DNA of 51,109 bases from Streptomyces alanosinicus (GCF_014650595.1 NZ_BMVG01000048.1:1-51109), one strand, 5' to 3'. Shown: positions 25,705 through 35,031, numbered from the stretch's first letter. The notes: a model not told the origin generated them from the letters alone. Made by a program: numbers and translations.

Positions 25705-26456
25705 TTACAACCATTCGTTGATGGCGGCGACGAGGACGGTGGCCTCGTAGCGGACGGCGAGCCTGTCGTACCGCGGTGGCCACGGCCCGGTGCCGTTTGA
25801 GGCGGTTGATGCCGCACTCGACCGCGTGCCGAGCCTTGTAGTCCTGCGGGTCGAACTTCGGCGGCCGTCCGCCGCGCGCGCCGCGCTTCTTGCGGTTGCG
25901 GGCCTGGTCGGCCTTGTCGGGGATGGTGCAGCGGATCCCGCGTCGCCTCAGGTAAGCGCGGTTCTTCCGGGAGGCGTACGCCCTGTCGGCGCGCACACGA
26001 TCGGGCCGGGTGCGCGGCCTGCCCGTCCCAAGACGCGGGACACGGACCTTGTTCAGGACGGGCTCGAACTGCGGGGAATCGCCCCGCTGTCCGGCCGTGA
26101 TCACGATGGACATGGGCTTCTGGCCCTGTTCGACGGCCAGGTGCAGCTTGGTGGTCAGGCCGCCGCGCGAGCGCCCGAGTCCATGGTCGTCCGGCTCGAC
26201 GGTGACGCCGCCGGGCGGCTCCTTCTGCAGCTCCCCCTTTTGCGGGCCCCGGCGGCGTGCTGGTGGGCCCGGCACACCGTGGAGTCGACGTTGATGTCCC
26301 AGGTGATCAGCTCTTTCGAGTCAGCCTGGGATTGGAGCTCGGTGAAGATCCGATGCCAGGTGCCGTCCCGCTGCCAGCGGCGGAACAGGTCGTACGCCCG
26401 GCCCCACGGCCCGTACTCGGCGGGGAGGTCCCGCCACGGGATGCCGGTGCGGACCC
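25705..26456 (-). pseudogene. IS5-family transposase, 5'-truncated with two frame changes
   Basis: The first frame (26456 to about 26240) has VRTGIPWRDLPAEYGPWGRA and WDINVDSTVCRAHQHAAGAR (catalytic Asp). The next (about 26240 to 25780) has GLGRSRGGLTTKLHLAVEQG, RADRAYASR (second Asp), YKARHAVECGINRLKRHRAV (Glu). Near the end, at about 25775, an extra base moves the expected YDRLAVRYEATV...INEWL into another frame, ending at TAA 25705. The first 50-60 residues are missing: at about 26457 the element joins the start of an ABC ATPase gene. It is a dead copy of a subgroup different from the other IS5 relics here. Confidence 0.85.
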
Positions 26457-26519
26457 GGACAGATGGTCGACGGCCGTCCTGCGGCCGTAGCGCTTGGTGA
26501 GTTCGCTGACTTCGATCAC
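26457..26519 (-). pseudogene. N-terminal fragment of an ABC transporter ATP-binding protein
   Basis: From the GTG at 26519 the frame reads MIEVSELTKRYGRRTAVDHL, the universal start of drug-type ABC ATPases, before breaking into the IS5 relic after 21 codons. The Walker motifs and all the rest are gone. It is divergent from the histidine kinase gene at 26729; such kinase/regulator pairs commonly control a neighbouring ABC exporter, so this was probably its target. Confidence 0.78.
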
Positions 26520-26728
26520 GGCACCCACACTGCCGAGAGGAACCCCGTCCGGGCATGGGGCCGTGGGCGGCAATCATGCGGCCGGATTGAACCGTGGGCG
26601 TACGTCCCCGGGCTGATGCCGCGCTGTTGGTGGTCCGGCTAGTCTCACGGAGTGAACCCCATGACAACCATTCCGTTGCCTGCGCGCGTCGCGCACCTCG
26701 GCTTTGTTCCAGGGAGGGGACACCACCG

Positions 26729-27902
26729 ATGACGAGAACCAAGGCCGTGGCCTGGGCGGGGGGTGCCTCCTACCTCCTCGTGATGGGTCTGCTGGTGGGG
26801 GCCGCACCGCGGGCATCGGCACGGTCCACGGTGTCGGGGCGCTGCTGGCTGTGAGCCTGCTCGTCGGTGTGGTGCGACGGATGCCGCTGCTGGCTCTGGT
26901 CATGGCACTCTTCGGATCCACTGCTGTGGTGGTGGGCCCTCCGAGTTCCGCCCATGAGAGCCGGGCGGCGTCATATCAGGGCCAGTTCCTGTCGTATCTG
27001 GCGGTGGACCTCGTTTTGGGCTTCATCGTCGCCACTTGCGCACGGCGCGCTTCGACTGTTGCTGTGGCCGTGTCTTTCACGGTGCAACTCCTGGTGATCG
27101 GCGTCCTCGCGCACGGAGACAGTCTGGCCGTCAACGGGGTTATCGCCCTTCCGGCGTTGGCCGCATCCTGCATGGCCGGTCTGCTGAGCCGCGAGCGTCG
27201 AGAGCACGCGGTGGCGCTGCGGGCACAGGAGGTGGCCGAGGCAGTGACCACCGAACGGCTGCTGATCGCACGGGAGTTGCACGACATGGTCGCGCACAGC
27301 ATCGGCATCATCGCGATCCAGGCCGGGGTGGGCAGCCGGGTCATCCAGACCCAGCCGGCCGAGGCGCGCGATGCCCTGCGCGCCATCGAGGCCACCAGCA
27401 GAGAGACCCTGTCGGGCTTCGCCGCACGCTGGTGTCACTCCGTCAGGCCGACCGAGGCGCGACCGCCTCGGAGCAGTCACCGCTCGCACCCACGCCGGGG
27501 CTGGCGGATATCGAACGGTTGGCGGCAGCGACCGCGGGCGCAGGGGTACGCGTCGACGTGCGCTGCACCGGGGAGCAGCGTCCCGTGCCGGCCGACATCG
27601 ACCTGTCCGCCTACCGCATCGTGCAGGAGGCGCTGACCAACGTGGTCCGACACGCGGGCATCGAGCGTTGCCGGGTGACCATCGACTACAGAGACGAGGA
27701 GCTGTCCGTGGAGGTCGTCGACAACGGGCGCGGCGCCACCGAGGAGGGCTCGGCCCACGGCTTCGGCCTCATCGGGATGCGGGAACGAGTCGGTCTGCTG
27801 GACGGTCACCTCAACGCCGGGCCGCGCCCTGAGGGCGGCTTCCGGGTGGCGGCCCGGCTGCCGCTGCCCGCGTCCGTCGAAGTTCCGGTGGAGGCCCGAT
27901 GA
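26729..27902 (+). pseudogene. NarL-family sensor histidine kinase with two frame breaks
   Basis: Three frames in turn encode one protein. The first (26729 to about 26804) has TKAVAWAGGASYLLVMGLLVG. The second (about 26804-27418) has four membrane helices and the HisKA_3 phospho-acceptor box LLIARELHDMVAHSIGIIAIQ. The third (about 27418-27902) has the ATPase N box YRIVQEALTNVVRHAG, VEVVDNGRG, and GFGLIGMRERVGLLDG. Each break is explained by one missing base (near 26801-26806 and in the GGG at 27416-27418). Unless these are sequencing errors, the kinase is dead. RBS AGGGAGGGGA precedes the ATG. The response regulator gene overlaps its end by four bases. Confidence 0.82.
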
Positions 27903-28561
27903 CCGTCCGTGTGGTGCTCGCCGACGACCAGCCGTTGGTTCGGTCCGGTCTACGCGTGATCATGGCCGACTACCCCGATCTGGAGGTCGTCGGTGAAGCC
28001 GCCACTGGCGCTGAGGCCGTCCAACTGGTCAGGGATGCCAGCCCCGACGTCGCGGTCATGGACATCCGGATGCCCGGCATGGATGGGATCGAGGCCACCC
28101 GCCTGATCACCGCCGGTCCGGCAACCACACGCGTCCTCGTCCTGACCACCTTCGACGAGGACGACCATGTCTACGGCGCGCTCCGGGCCGGCGCGAGCGG
28201 CTTCGTGGTAAAAGACATGGCGCTGGACGACATCCTCGCGGCGATCCGCGTGGTCGCCTCTGGTGACGCGCTGATCGCGCCGGGTGTGACGCGCCGTCTG
28301 ATCGCGGACTTCATCGGGCGGCCCGCAGCTGTCCCGGAGCGCTCCCCAGGGCCGGTCGAGGGCATCACCGAGCGGGAACGGGAAGTACTGACCCTGGTCG
28401 GACGCGGCAGGTCGAACACCGAGATCACCGAGGACCTCTTCATCACGGTGGCCACTGCCAAGTCACACGTTTCACGGCTGCTCACCAAACTGGGCGCCCG
28501 GGACCGGGTCCAGCTCGTCATCACCGCCTATGAGACGGGGCTCGTCACCCTGCCTCGCTGA
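27899..28561 (+). CDS. NarL/LuxR-family response regulator
   Basis: The 220-residue protein is intact. The receiver domain has the acid pair D9/D10, phosphorylation site D55 (VAVMDIRMPG), T83/T84 and K105 (VVKDM). The C-terminal LuxR helix-turn-helix covers about residues 155-215 (ITEREREVLTLVGRGRSNTE, VATAKSHVSRLLTKL). It starts inside the end of the kinase gene (ATGA), so was translated with it. With the kinase broken it may act without it, respond to another kinase, or be on its way to loss. Its likely former target is the divergent ABC transporter. Confidence 0.92.
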   Translation: MTVRVVLADDQPLVRSGLRVIMADYPDLEVVGEAATGAEAVQLVRDASPDVAVMDIRMPGMDGIEATRLITAGPATTRVLVLTTFDEDDHVYGALRAGASGFVVKDMALDDILAAIRVVASGDALIAPGVTRRLIADFIGRPAAVPERSPGPVEGITEREREVLTLVGRGRSNTEITEDLFITVATAKSHVSRLLTKLGARDRVQLVITAYETGLVTLPR

Positions 28562-28856
28562 TGGCGTCCCCGGCCCCCATGGTGAAGCCGGAAGTACCCC
28601 CGTCGCTCACGTCTCGTGTACGAGCCGCCGAAGGACCGATACCACGCCATTCCACTGCGGCAGTACACAGGACTGACCGGTCCCGGGCTGGCTCAGTGAG
28701 CCTCCGCCAACTTGAAGTCGCAGGTCAAAGGGCTGGTGTGATCGGTTCTCGGAGTGCTCGTGCTGGTCGCAGGCGTGAGTCCGCGCGGTAGATCGTCCGT
28801 CTGGTTTCGGCGGAGGCGGCTGCGGGGCAGTCAGCGCGTTTCAGTACGGTTCCTCC
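28562..28856. other. 295 bases with no recognisable gene
   Basis: I see no conserved frame, tRNA or repeat here. It lies between the response regulator and an uncharacterised zinc-ribbon-like gene. Confidence 0.4.
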
Positions 28857-29453
28857 ATGGAAGATCAGCGTCATCAGGATGGGGCCAGTGTCCAGCTGGG
28901 CAGCGAGCAGGCCGCCGTGCCTGACGCCACCATGGTCGGGTGGACCGCGCCGGAGATGACCGTGTTTGCGTGCGCTGCCTGCGGCGCTGCGCTGACGGGG
29001 CCGCTGAAGCGTCTGTCAGCGGTGCCCGAGGCTCCCGACTACGCCTGGTGGGAGGCGGAGGAAATGGGGCCATCGCCGGCCACAGTGCCGTCCGGCTGCT
29101 ACGCGATCGAGACGGAACCGTACGGCCCGCCTCTCGTCGTTGCCGAGGCACCCGGCCCGGTGATGCCACGGCACGGAACTCACTACAACCTCGACGGGCA
29201 GCCACTGGTCTCACAGGGGCCACGAGGCAATATCGTCATGAACCCGGATGACTGCCGCGGGTTGACGACGCGGCACGCCTCCGCCGCATGCTGCGGGGCG
29301 ACTCCCGATGGGGGACTGAACCAGGTCTGCGCCTGCGGGACACTGGTCGCGACCCTCTGCTCTGACTGCTGCCTGCCATATGAGTTGCACCTCTCACCCG
29401 ACCACGTGCGGGCCTTGTCATTCCCGAGCCCCGGCTCCAACCTGACTGAGTGA
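28857..29453 (+). CDS. Uncharacterised actinobacterial protein with cysteine pairs
   Basis: The 198-residue protein has an N-terminal CAACGAALTGP (zinc ribbon-like CxxC), then PSGCYAIETEPYGPP, GNIVMNPDDCRGL, HASAACCGATPDGGLNQVCACG and CSDCCLP. The paired cysteines suggest two zinc sites. Similar proteins occur in Streptomyces with no known role. Two starts are possible: 28857, or the ATG at 28956 just before the first zinc ribbon (MTVFACAACG). The first 33 residues are acidic and poorly structured, so 28956 is a serious alternative. It stands alone. Confidence 0.65.
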   Translation: MEDQRHQDGASVQLGSEQAAVPDATMVGWTAPEMTVFACAACGAALTGPLKRLSAVPEAPDYAWWEAEEMGPSPATVPSGCYAIETEPYGPPLVVAEAPGPVMPRHGTHYNLDGQPLVSQGPRGNIVMNPDDCRGLTTRHASAACCGATPDGGLNQVCACGTLVATLCSDCCLPYELHLSPDHVRALSFPSPGSNLTE

Positions 29454-29566
29454 GCCCGCGCGCCGCGACTTGAGTCAGAACCGCATCTCGCCTACGAGCC
29501 ATCCGTCAGCGGTTGGGTTGCCGGTTCTCGCTCCCCGTGGGCGGGTGGTCTTCTGCGATCCGGTGC

Positions 29567-29880
29567 ATGCTGGATGCCGAGTTGCTGGAACGGATCACCG
29601 CGCGGCGCGCGGAGCTGGAGGAACTCGAAGAACAGCTGGCCAAACAGCTGGCGGAAGTGCGGGCTGAGCGGGACGAACTCGCCGTCGCCGAGCGTGTCCT
29701 TGAACGGATGACCGGGCAGCTCGCCGAGGAACGCGCCTCCACCGGACCAGTGCCCGGGGCAGGTGGCCGGCCGGGCGGTGATGCTGATCCCGCACCGCGA
29801 ACCGGATATGGAGGAGAACTCGCTCCCGTGGGACTACCAGCGCATCATCACCGCCGTGCGGCAGGCCGCCGGACCGGTCA
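29567..29880 (+). pseudogene. Broken coiled-coil protein of a Streptomyces accessory family
   Basis: The first frame starts MLDAELLERITARRAELEEL and continues as a strongly charged coiled coil (QLAEVRAERDELAVAERVLE) to about 29755. Then the frame moves by one base to VAGRAVMLIPHREPDMEEN and DYQRIITAVRQAAGPV, which is the normal continuation in this family. After about 29880 homology ends, before the winged-helix-like C-terminus. Two lesions, a frame break and a 3' loss, make it a pseudogene. It probably once bound DNA; that is a guess. Confidence 0.6.
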
Positions 29881-30050
29881 TGGCGAGCGCGGATTCCGAC
29901 ATTCCCGCAGGACCCAGTGCTCACGGGACCGTGGGCCCTACAAATCAAGCCGTTTACGGGCGAACCCATTCGTTTCGGCTTCCTCGCCATGGTGGTGGAG
30001 GATGCTGCCGACCGTTTCAGGCCGACGACTCGGGCACCGATATCTGGAAG

Positions 30051-30581
30051 GTGACGAGCGATCATTGCCTTGAGTTCACCTGTCCACACTGGTGCAGCAT
30101 GAGCAAGACCCCCGAGGACCACGTCGGCGCTGACGGCGGTGATGTAACTCGGGTGCTGCACATGGGGCCTACAGCGGGCCCCACCCTACCCCACCACGGC
30201 CTGATGGCACGCCACGTCGGGTTCGATATGAGCCTCTATGCGTACTCGCTGCCCAACGGTGATCCAGGTCGCCCCTTCGTTCGGTTCGCGGATGACGACG
30301 ACACGGAGGCCGACTACTTCGATACGCACAGCGTGGAGTCGTTGCGGGAGTTCACGGACACCCTCATCACCTCCCTGGCCGGGTTGGCTCATTTCACGTA
30401 TGAGATCCAGGCGTGGGATCGGACAGCGAACAGTACGGAGCGGGCTTGGGACGCGGCAGCCCGGCGTCATCGGCCGTGCCAGGGAAACGCGGGTCAAGCA
30501 GAGCCGTGTGCCCTGTGCGATCCATCTTCAGCCTCACCTGCTGAGTTGCAGTGGCTGGAGCTGATGCGCTCCGTAACGTGA
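30051..30581 (+). CDS. DUF6907-like protein
   Basis: The protein has about 176 residues from the GTG at 30051. The signature CPHWC at the start followed by HMGP and a central strand-rich part (LYAYSLPNGDPGRPFVRFAD) and a helical end (LREFTDTLITSLAGLAHF) resembles the DUF6907 family, common in Streptomyces accessory regions. The C-terminal extension with CALCDPSS adds another Cys pair. The start is uncertain: the frame is open well upstream, and the next ATG (30099) would lose the CPHWC motif. Function is unknown. Confidence 0.5.
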   Translation: MTSDHCLEFTCPHWCSMSKTPEDHVGADGGDVTRVLHMGPTAGPTLPHHGLMARHVGFDMSLYAYSLPNGDPGRPFVRFADDDDTEADYFDTHSVESLREFTDTLITSLAGLAHFTYEIQAWDRTANSTERAWDAAARRHRPCQGNAGQAEPCALCDPSSASPAELQWLELMRSVT

Positions 30582-30582
30582 C

Positions 30583-30813
30583 TCATCCAACCCACCACAC
30601 GTCGTACACCTCGATGCCGACCGCGTGCGCGGTGAAGGCGATCCATGAGCGCCGCCCGAAGTGCGCGGCTCCGTCCCAGCCCCCAGGCGCCGGCCACGTC
30701 TCCCGCCGGACCAGCGCAGCGGCGATCGTCTCCATCACATCGCTGCGGCCGTCGTCCGGTAGCTGGGCGAGGGCGTCTTCCGCTCGGATCGCCAGGTCCA
30801 CGCTGTACGTCAT
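30583..30813 (-). CDS. Small protein of unknown function, possibly RelE/ParE-like
   Basis: The 76-residue protein from the ATG at 30813 reads VDLAIRAEDALAQLPDDGR followed by a helix (VMETIAAAL) and strands (AHFGRRSWIAFTAHAVGIEV, YDVWWV). The order of secondary structure and the AEDALAQLP motif fit the small RelE/ParE toxin fold, but key residues are not decisive and no antitoxin gene is adjacent. It converges on the DUF6907-like gene with 1 base between them. Confidence 0.5.
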   Translation of the reverse strand: MTYSVDLAIRAEDALAQLPDDGRSDVMETIAAALVRRETWPAPGGWDGAAHFGRRSWIAFTAHAVGIEVYDVWWVG

Positions 30814-31183
30814 CGTGCTCCCCGTGATGGTGATCAGCTGGGGCAGCACGGTATGCCCAGGCGTCGCAGCGCGCGCAGCTCTGTGGACAACCCATGACCG
30901 GGGCCGTTCAAGCGGAGTTTCGGCGATCGCTCCGAAGCCGGCGGCGGCGTGCGGCGAAGGCGCGGTTTCGGTCGCGGGTGGCAATTGATCAACCCGTGGG
31001 GTCGCTGTCGGTCATGGCATCGGCTGCTTGGCAAGCGGCGGAGAAGGGTCAGCCTGCGCCTTGGGTCCGTAGTGGCGGATGAGCCCCTGCCGGCAGGGAG
31101 AGCACACGATGGGGAAATAGCGGAGCAGTGGTGGTACGGCGGCGGCTTGGTGTCTTGAGGGGCCGATGCGCTGCGGCATCTCG
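30814..31183. other. 370 bases with no confident gene
   Basis: No convincing frame. A minus-strand stretch near 31050-31110 has CSPCRQGLIRHYGP, which might be the tail of the fragment described next after a frame break. Confidence 0.35.
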
Positions 31184-31417
31184 TTCATGGAGTCTTCGCC
31201 ATCTTCGAACATGCAGGTCGGAGGCTCTGGCATGGCGCTCGATCGGGATACTCATGCTGATCTCGGGCGGGAGTCTGCGGTCTTGATTATCCGTCATGTC
31301 ATCAGTCGAGGCTGTCACATTTGGGTCATTGAACCCAACCCAGCCAGCCGGGTTGTTAATGTCAAACAGCCACTCGCGGCGGCGCGGCCCGAAGGGCACA
31401 TCAGCCCCCAGCGTCAT
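31184..31417 (-). pseudogene. Possible gene fragment of unknown function
   Basis: From the ATG at 31417 about 78 codons read as a coherent acidic-to-neutral protein: LGADVPFGPRRREWLFDINN, GWVGFNDPNV, DDMTDNQDRRLPPEISMSIP, HARASDLHVRRWRRLHE. Beyond this the frame becomes Arg/Pro-rich junk. I do not recognise the family. It may be a truncated gene. Confidence 0.35.
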
Positions 31418-31507
31418 CTCCCGGTGCGGTACGCTCTCGCGGCCCACCGCCTGCGACGGCGTCCGCGAGGGCCGCAGCCAGGTCTCCGTTGTATGTAGTG
31501 TGCGGAA

Positions 31508-32071
31508 ATGACAAGAAGCGAGCGACTCGCGGACCAGCTGGATCGGCACTGGCAGAAGAACCTGCGTCCGCGGCTGCACGGTCTTGCCGATGAGGAGTAC
31601 TTCTGGGAGCCGGTGCGCGGCTGCTGGAGCATCCGCCCACGTGGCACGTCGGCCGCACCGATGTCGAAAGGTTCGGGGGAATGGACGATGGACTCCGCGT
31701 CCCCTGACCCGGTGCCGGCGCCGGTGACCACGATTGCCTGGCGGCTGGCGCACATCATCGTCTCCTGCCTGGGCTATCGGGTCGGATGGCACTTCGGCGG
31801 CCAGGACGTCGACTCCCAGACATTCGCCTACGCGGGGACCGCTGACGAGGCACTGAAACAGCTCGATGAGATGTACGGGAGATGGAACGCGGGGGTCCGC
31901 GAACTCTCGGACGCCGACCTGGAGAATCCGCCCACGGTGGGTCCCGAGCGGTTTCCCATGGAGGGCATCGTCCTGCACGTCAACAAGGAGCTGATCCATC
32001 ACGGCGCCGAGATTTCCCTGCTGCGCGACCTCTACCGCTGGCAGGACGGAGCCGTACCGGGCCGAATATGA
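31508..32071 (+). CDS. DinB-superfamily (DUF664-like) protein
   Basis: The 187-residue protein has the DinB four-helix pattern with probable metal ligands: SERLADQLDRHW (first helix), ADEEYFWEPVRGCWSIR, TTIAWRLAHIIV (His), and ELIHHGAEISLLRDLY (His-His in the last helix). DinB-like proteins include metal-dependent thiol transferases (for example mycothiol-dependent), but this member has no assigned substrate. It is a single gene; the ATG at 31508 gives the full first helix. Confidence 0.82.
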   Translation: MTRSERLADQLDRHWQKNLRPRLHGLADEEYFWEPVRGCWSIRPRGTSAAPMSKGSGEWTMDSASPDPVPAPVTTIAWRLAHIIVSCLGYRVGWHFGGQDVDSQTFAYAGTADEALKQLDEMYGRWNAGVRELSDADLENPPTVGPERFPMEGIVLHVNKELIHHGAEISLLRDLYRWQDGAVPGRI

Positions 32072-32140
32072 CTTTCCGGTAACCGGCGATCGAGCTTCGG
32101 AAACCTACGTGGACTCCGTGACGCTCCATGGCTGCGAGCT

Positions 32141-32680
32141 TCATGCATCCGAAGGTACGTCCGGGTCCTCGTCCGGGCAGGTCGAACGAGGGTAGCGTTG
32201 CCTCACGCGACGTCGACACTCGGTATCCGGCCGGCAGAAGTTGCAAGCCGTGATGGTTGGGTCTGTGAGGTCGGCCCGCGCCTCGTCAGGTCTGATCCGA
32301 TGCGGCGTGCCCTCGATCATGGTGCAGTCGGCCATGTGGATCAGTGTGGGCTCCGGGCCCATCGGGGTGGGCTTCTGCTGGACGACGAACCCGACTGGGA
32401 CCTGCGCTTGGGCCAGGGCGGGGAGCCCTTTGGCTCCTTTGACTGGCCGGCTTGGGCGTATCAGGGGGCCCGGAGGCGCCTCAGCTTGGCCCAGTGCAGC
32501 CTGCACGGCATCCCGTTGGAGCCGCAGATACGTGCCGACGGTCCTGATATCGGCGAGCTGCTCGTCCAGGTGCACGGCGACGGCAGCATTGTCGGCGAGC
32601 TGCTTGTCGAGGTGCGCGAGGATCGCCCGGAGTCGGCGGGAATCACGCGGCAGCGGCGGGTCAAGCGGCGGTTCGGACAT
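32141..32680 (-). CDS. DUF6233 domain protein
   Basis: The protein has about 179 residues. It begins MSEPPLDPPLPRDSRRLRAI, has a long helix (LADIRTVGTYLRLQRDAVQAAL), a proline-rich linker, then VGFVVQQKPTPMG and the typical HMADCTMIEG...ACNFCRPDTE ending, whose Cys/His residues may bind zinc. This is the DUF6233 pattern, widespread in Streptomyces accessory islands, with no known function. A second ATG lies 9 bases upstream (32689). It overlaps the 68-residue gene upstream by 20 bases. Confidence 0.72.
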   Translation of the reverse strand: MSEPPLDPPLPRDSRRLRAILAHLDKQLADNAAVAVHLDEQLADIRTVGTYLRLQRDAVQAALGQAEAPPGPLIRPSRPVKGAKGLPALAQAQVPVGFVVQQKPTPMGPEPTLIHMADCTMIEGTPHRIRPDEARADLTDPTITACNFCRPDTECRRRVRQRYPRSTCPDEDPDVPSDA

Positions 32681-32867
32681 GGCGTGCACCGTGCAGCGCC
32701 GCCCAGCCGGCCGACCGCCGCCCCTGCCAGCACGGGTGAAACAGCACTTGAGACGACAGGCAGATCAGGCGCCGCCGGAGCGCGGTTCGCGGACATACGG
32801 CAAGTTGCCGGTAGGTGGCGTGCCAGTCCTTCTGCGCCTGGGCCAGGTCATCGGGGATCTGTCGCAT
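32661..32867 (-). CDS. Small hypothetical protein upstream of the DUF6233 gene
   Basis: From the ATG at 32867 the frame encodes 68 residues: MRQIPDDLAQAQKDWHATYR, then RTALRRRLICLSSQVLFHPCW. Short proteins starting IPDDL with a helical core often sit beside DUF6233 genes in Streptomyces. The gene overlaps DUF6233 by 20 bases, consistent with a shared transcript. Function unknown. Confidence 0.5.
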   Translation of the reverse strand: MRQIPDDLAQAQKDWHATYRQLAVCPRTALRRRLICLSSQVLFHPCWQGRRSAGWAALHGARHVRTAA

Positions 32868-32970
32868 GAGCCGAATTCGAGCACTTGTGCGATTAGTCTC
32901 GCTAGTCGTCGTGCAAGCCATGCGAAGCCGGTCGCTCGAGAAGATGCGTCGCAGGGAAGAGGAGCGATTC

Positions 32971-33450
32971 TCAGCGAAGGCTGCTGACGGCCCCGATCGG
33001 TACGCCCGGAGCAGAAGATCCGCCGCGTTCGAGCCAGCGATCGACCCAGGCAGGTACGGAGAGGGCAAGCTGCTGCCGGGCCGCGTAGAGCGATGGGCTT
33101 TGCTCCGGGATCCACTTCAGACGGTCGCCGCGGCGATGGATGGCGCGCACCTCCAGCACTCCAGGCCACTCGCACAAGTTGGCGGTGATGGTGGTGCGCT
33201 GCTCGCTGTAACCGGGCGGCAGATGGCAGTTGCAGTGGTCGTCCAAGGCAGTGAGGGGCAGGCCCCAGCCGGGTGCCGCGAGCAGCGACACCAGCCGCCG
33301 GTGGCCGGTGGCGCCGTGGCCTTCCGCGAACGTGGGGTCGATGATCCGGCGTTCGCCAACGGCGCGTCCGTGGTGGCCGAGCCAGCCCGGTCACGGCCAG
33401 CGGGACCCCTAGGGTGCGGATCAGGCCGCCCCGGCGCAGCAGCCCGCTGG
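32971..33450 (-). pseudogene. Possible broken gene of unknown function
   Basis: The minus strand reads GERRIIDPTFAEGHGATGHR, SLLAAPGWGLPLTALDDHCN, TITANLCEWPGVLEVRAIHR and QLALSVPAWVDRWLERGG, which looks like real protein. Its upstream part (LTSGLLRRGGLIRTLGVPLA) lies in another frame, separated by a stop. A one-base break would join them. I do not recognise the family. Confidence 0.35.
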
Positions 33451-33495
33451 TGAGCCGCACGGACGCAGGTGTCGCACGCGGCCGAAGGCCGAGCG

Positions 33496-35031
33496 TCAAA
33501 TGGAGGGCGCCGATGCCGGGGTGTACTCGAACCAGTCGAAGGCGACCGCGCCCTCGATGGCGTACATACCGATAACACGGCCGGTGAAGCCGCAGGCGAC
33601 CTCGGTGGACAGGTAGCGCCCGTCCAGTTCGACGAGTGGCTGGGCGTCCGGGGCGTCGGGATCGCCGAGCCAGAAGGCGACGGTGTCAGGGCCGGTGGTC
33701 CCGCCATCGGTGAGTTCGGGCGACGCGGGCACAAGGTCGGACGTGCGGATGGCGACGGTGAGGGTCAGCGGTCCGGACGGGACCGGGCGGCTGGCCACGG
33801 TCTGGCGCAGCGGACCGATCCGGGCGACGACGCCGGCCTGTCCGTTCCCGACCTCCAGTTCGTAGTGGTGGGCTTCGTCCAGGTGCACGCTGAGACCGCC
33901 GCGTCCCGTACCCGGGTCGATCGCAGCGGTGACGCGGCAGTCGTGGTGTTGCTGGCGGCGGCCGACGAAGGTGTACCCGGGGCGGTCGAGGGTGACGCCG
34001 GTGGCTCTGAGGGCCAGCCAGCCAGGGCGCTCGGTGAGCGACCAGGAGCCCTCTGGGCGGGTGAATGGTGAGACCCAGTGGGGCGCGAGAGCGGACTCGT
34101 CGAAGTCGTCGCGGGCGGGTAGGGGCGGAACGGGGTGCCAGACCCCGCCCGGGGCCGCGTGACTCTCGGGAACGGGCGCGACGACAGGCCAGCCGTCCTC
34201 GTCCCACTCCACGGGGGTCAGGAACGTCTCGCGACCGAGCACGTGCACGTCGGGTGTGAAGCCGCGGGGCCGGACGCCGAGCAGCACCATCCACCAACTG
34301 CCGTCGGTAGCCTCCACCAGGTCGGCGTGGCCGGTGTTCTGGATGGAGCGGCCGGTACCGCTGTGGGACAGCAGAGGGTTGGCGGGTGCGCCTTCCCAGG
34401 GGCCGCGCGGCGAGCGGCCGCGGGCGATGGACACGCTGTGGCCGCGTTCGGTGCCGCCTTCTGCGATCAGCAGGTACCACCAGTCGCCGATGCGGTAGAG
34501 GTGCGGAGCCTCGGGGTACTTGAGGCCGCTGCCCGACCACGTGGCAAAGGGCCCCTCCAGCACCTCCCCTTTGACCGGGTCGATCCTGGCCATGTTGATG
34601 CCGCCTTCGGGCCCGGAGAAGGCGCACCAGCAGGTGCCGTCCTCCTCCCAGGCCAGATCGGGGTCGATCCCGGTCAGGTCGATCCACACCGGGTCGCTCC
34701 ACGGCCCCTCGGGCCGCTCGGCCGAGACGACGAAGTTGCCGCCGCCGTCGATATTGGTGTTGATGACCCAGTAACGGCCGTCGTGGTAGCGGATCGTGGG
34801 GGCGTAGAGGCCGCCGGACGCCTTCGCCCCAGGGAGAGGCAGCGGCAGTTGCTCGGGCCGGTCGAGCACGTTGCCGATGCACTCCCAGTGCACGAGGTCC
34901 TTGCTGTGGAAGAGCGGCAGCCCGGGGAAGTACTCGAAGCTGGAGCACACCAGGTAGTAGTCGTCACCGACCCGGCACACGCTCGGATCGGGGTGGAACC
35001 CGCTGATCACAGGGTTGTCGTACGTAGGCAC
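33496..35031 (-). CDS. GH43 beta-xylosidase/alpha-L-arabinofuranosidase
   Basis: The 511-residue protein has the five-bladed GH43 propeller with the catalytic trio: D15 in NPVISGFHPDPSVCRVGDDY (base), Asp in GIDPDLAWEEDGT (pKa modulator), and Glu in KYPEAPHLYRIG (acid). From about residue 320 a second beta-sandwich domain follows (DDFDESALAPHWV, WLALRATG), as in the GH43 xylosidases with a concanavalin-like C-terminal domain. It has no signal peptide, so probably cleaves imported xylo-oligosaccharides or arabinosides in the cytoplasm, together with the GH3 enzyme and transporter encoded next to it. The first ATG starts the family signature. Confidence 0.92.
   Translation of the reverse strand: MPTYDNPVISGFHPDPSVCRVGDDYYLVCSSFEYFPGLPLFHSKDLVHWECIGNVLDRPEQLPLPLPGAKASGGLYAPTIRYHDGRYWVINTNIDGGGNFVVSAERPEGPWSDPVWIDLTGIDPDLAWEEDGTCWCAFSGPEGGINMARIDPVKGEVLEGPFATWSGSGLKYPEAPHLYRIGDWWYLLIAEGGTERGHSVSIARGRSPRGPWEGAPANPLLSHSGTGRSIQNTGHADLVEATDGSWWMVLLGVRPRGFTPDVHVLGRETFLTPVEWDEDGWPVVAPVPESHAAPGGVWHPVPPLPARDDFDESALAPHWVSPFTRPEGSWSLTERPGWLALRATGVTLDRPGYTFVGRRQQHHDCRVTAAIDPGTGRGGLSVHLDEAHHYELEVGNGQAGVVARIGPLRQTVASRPVPSGPLTLTVAIRTSDLVPASPELTDGGTTGPDTVAFWLGDPDAPDAQPLVELDGRYLSTEVACGFTGRVIGMYAIEGAVAFDWFEYTPASAPSI

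Noticed and set aside
26307..26573. A small 88-residue protein from the ABC-like start
   Set aside because: Only the first 21 codons after the GTG at 26519 match an ABC ATPase; the remainder is out-of-frame IS5 sequence.
30583..30813. A type II toxin-antitoxin system
   Set aside because: The fold pattern weakly suggests a RelE/ParE toxin, but no antitoxin gene is adjacent and key residues are not clear.
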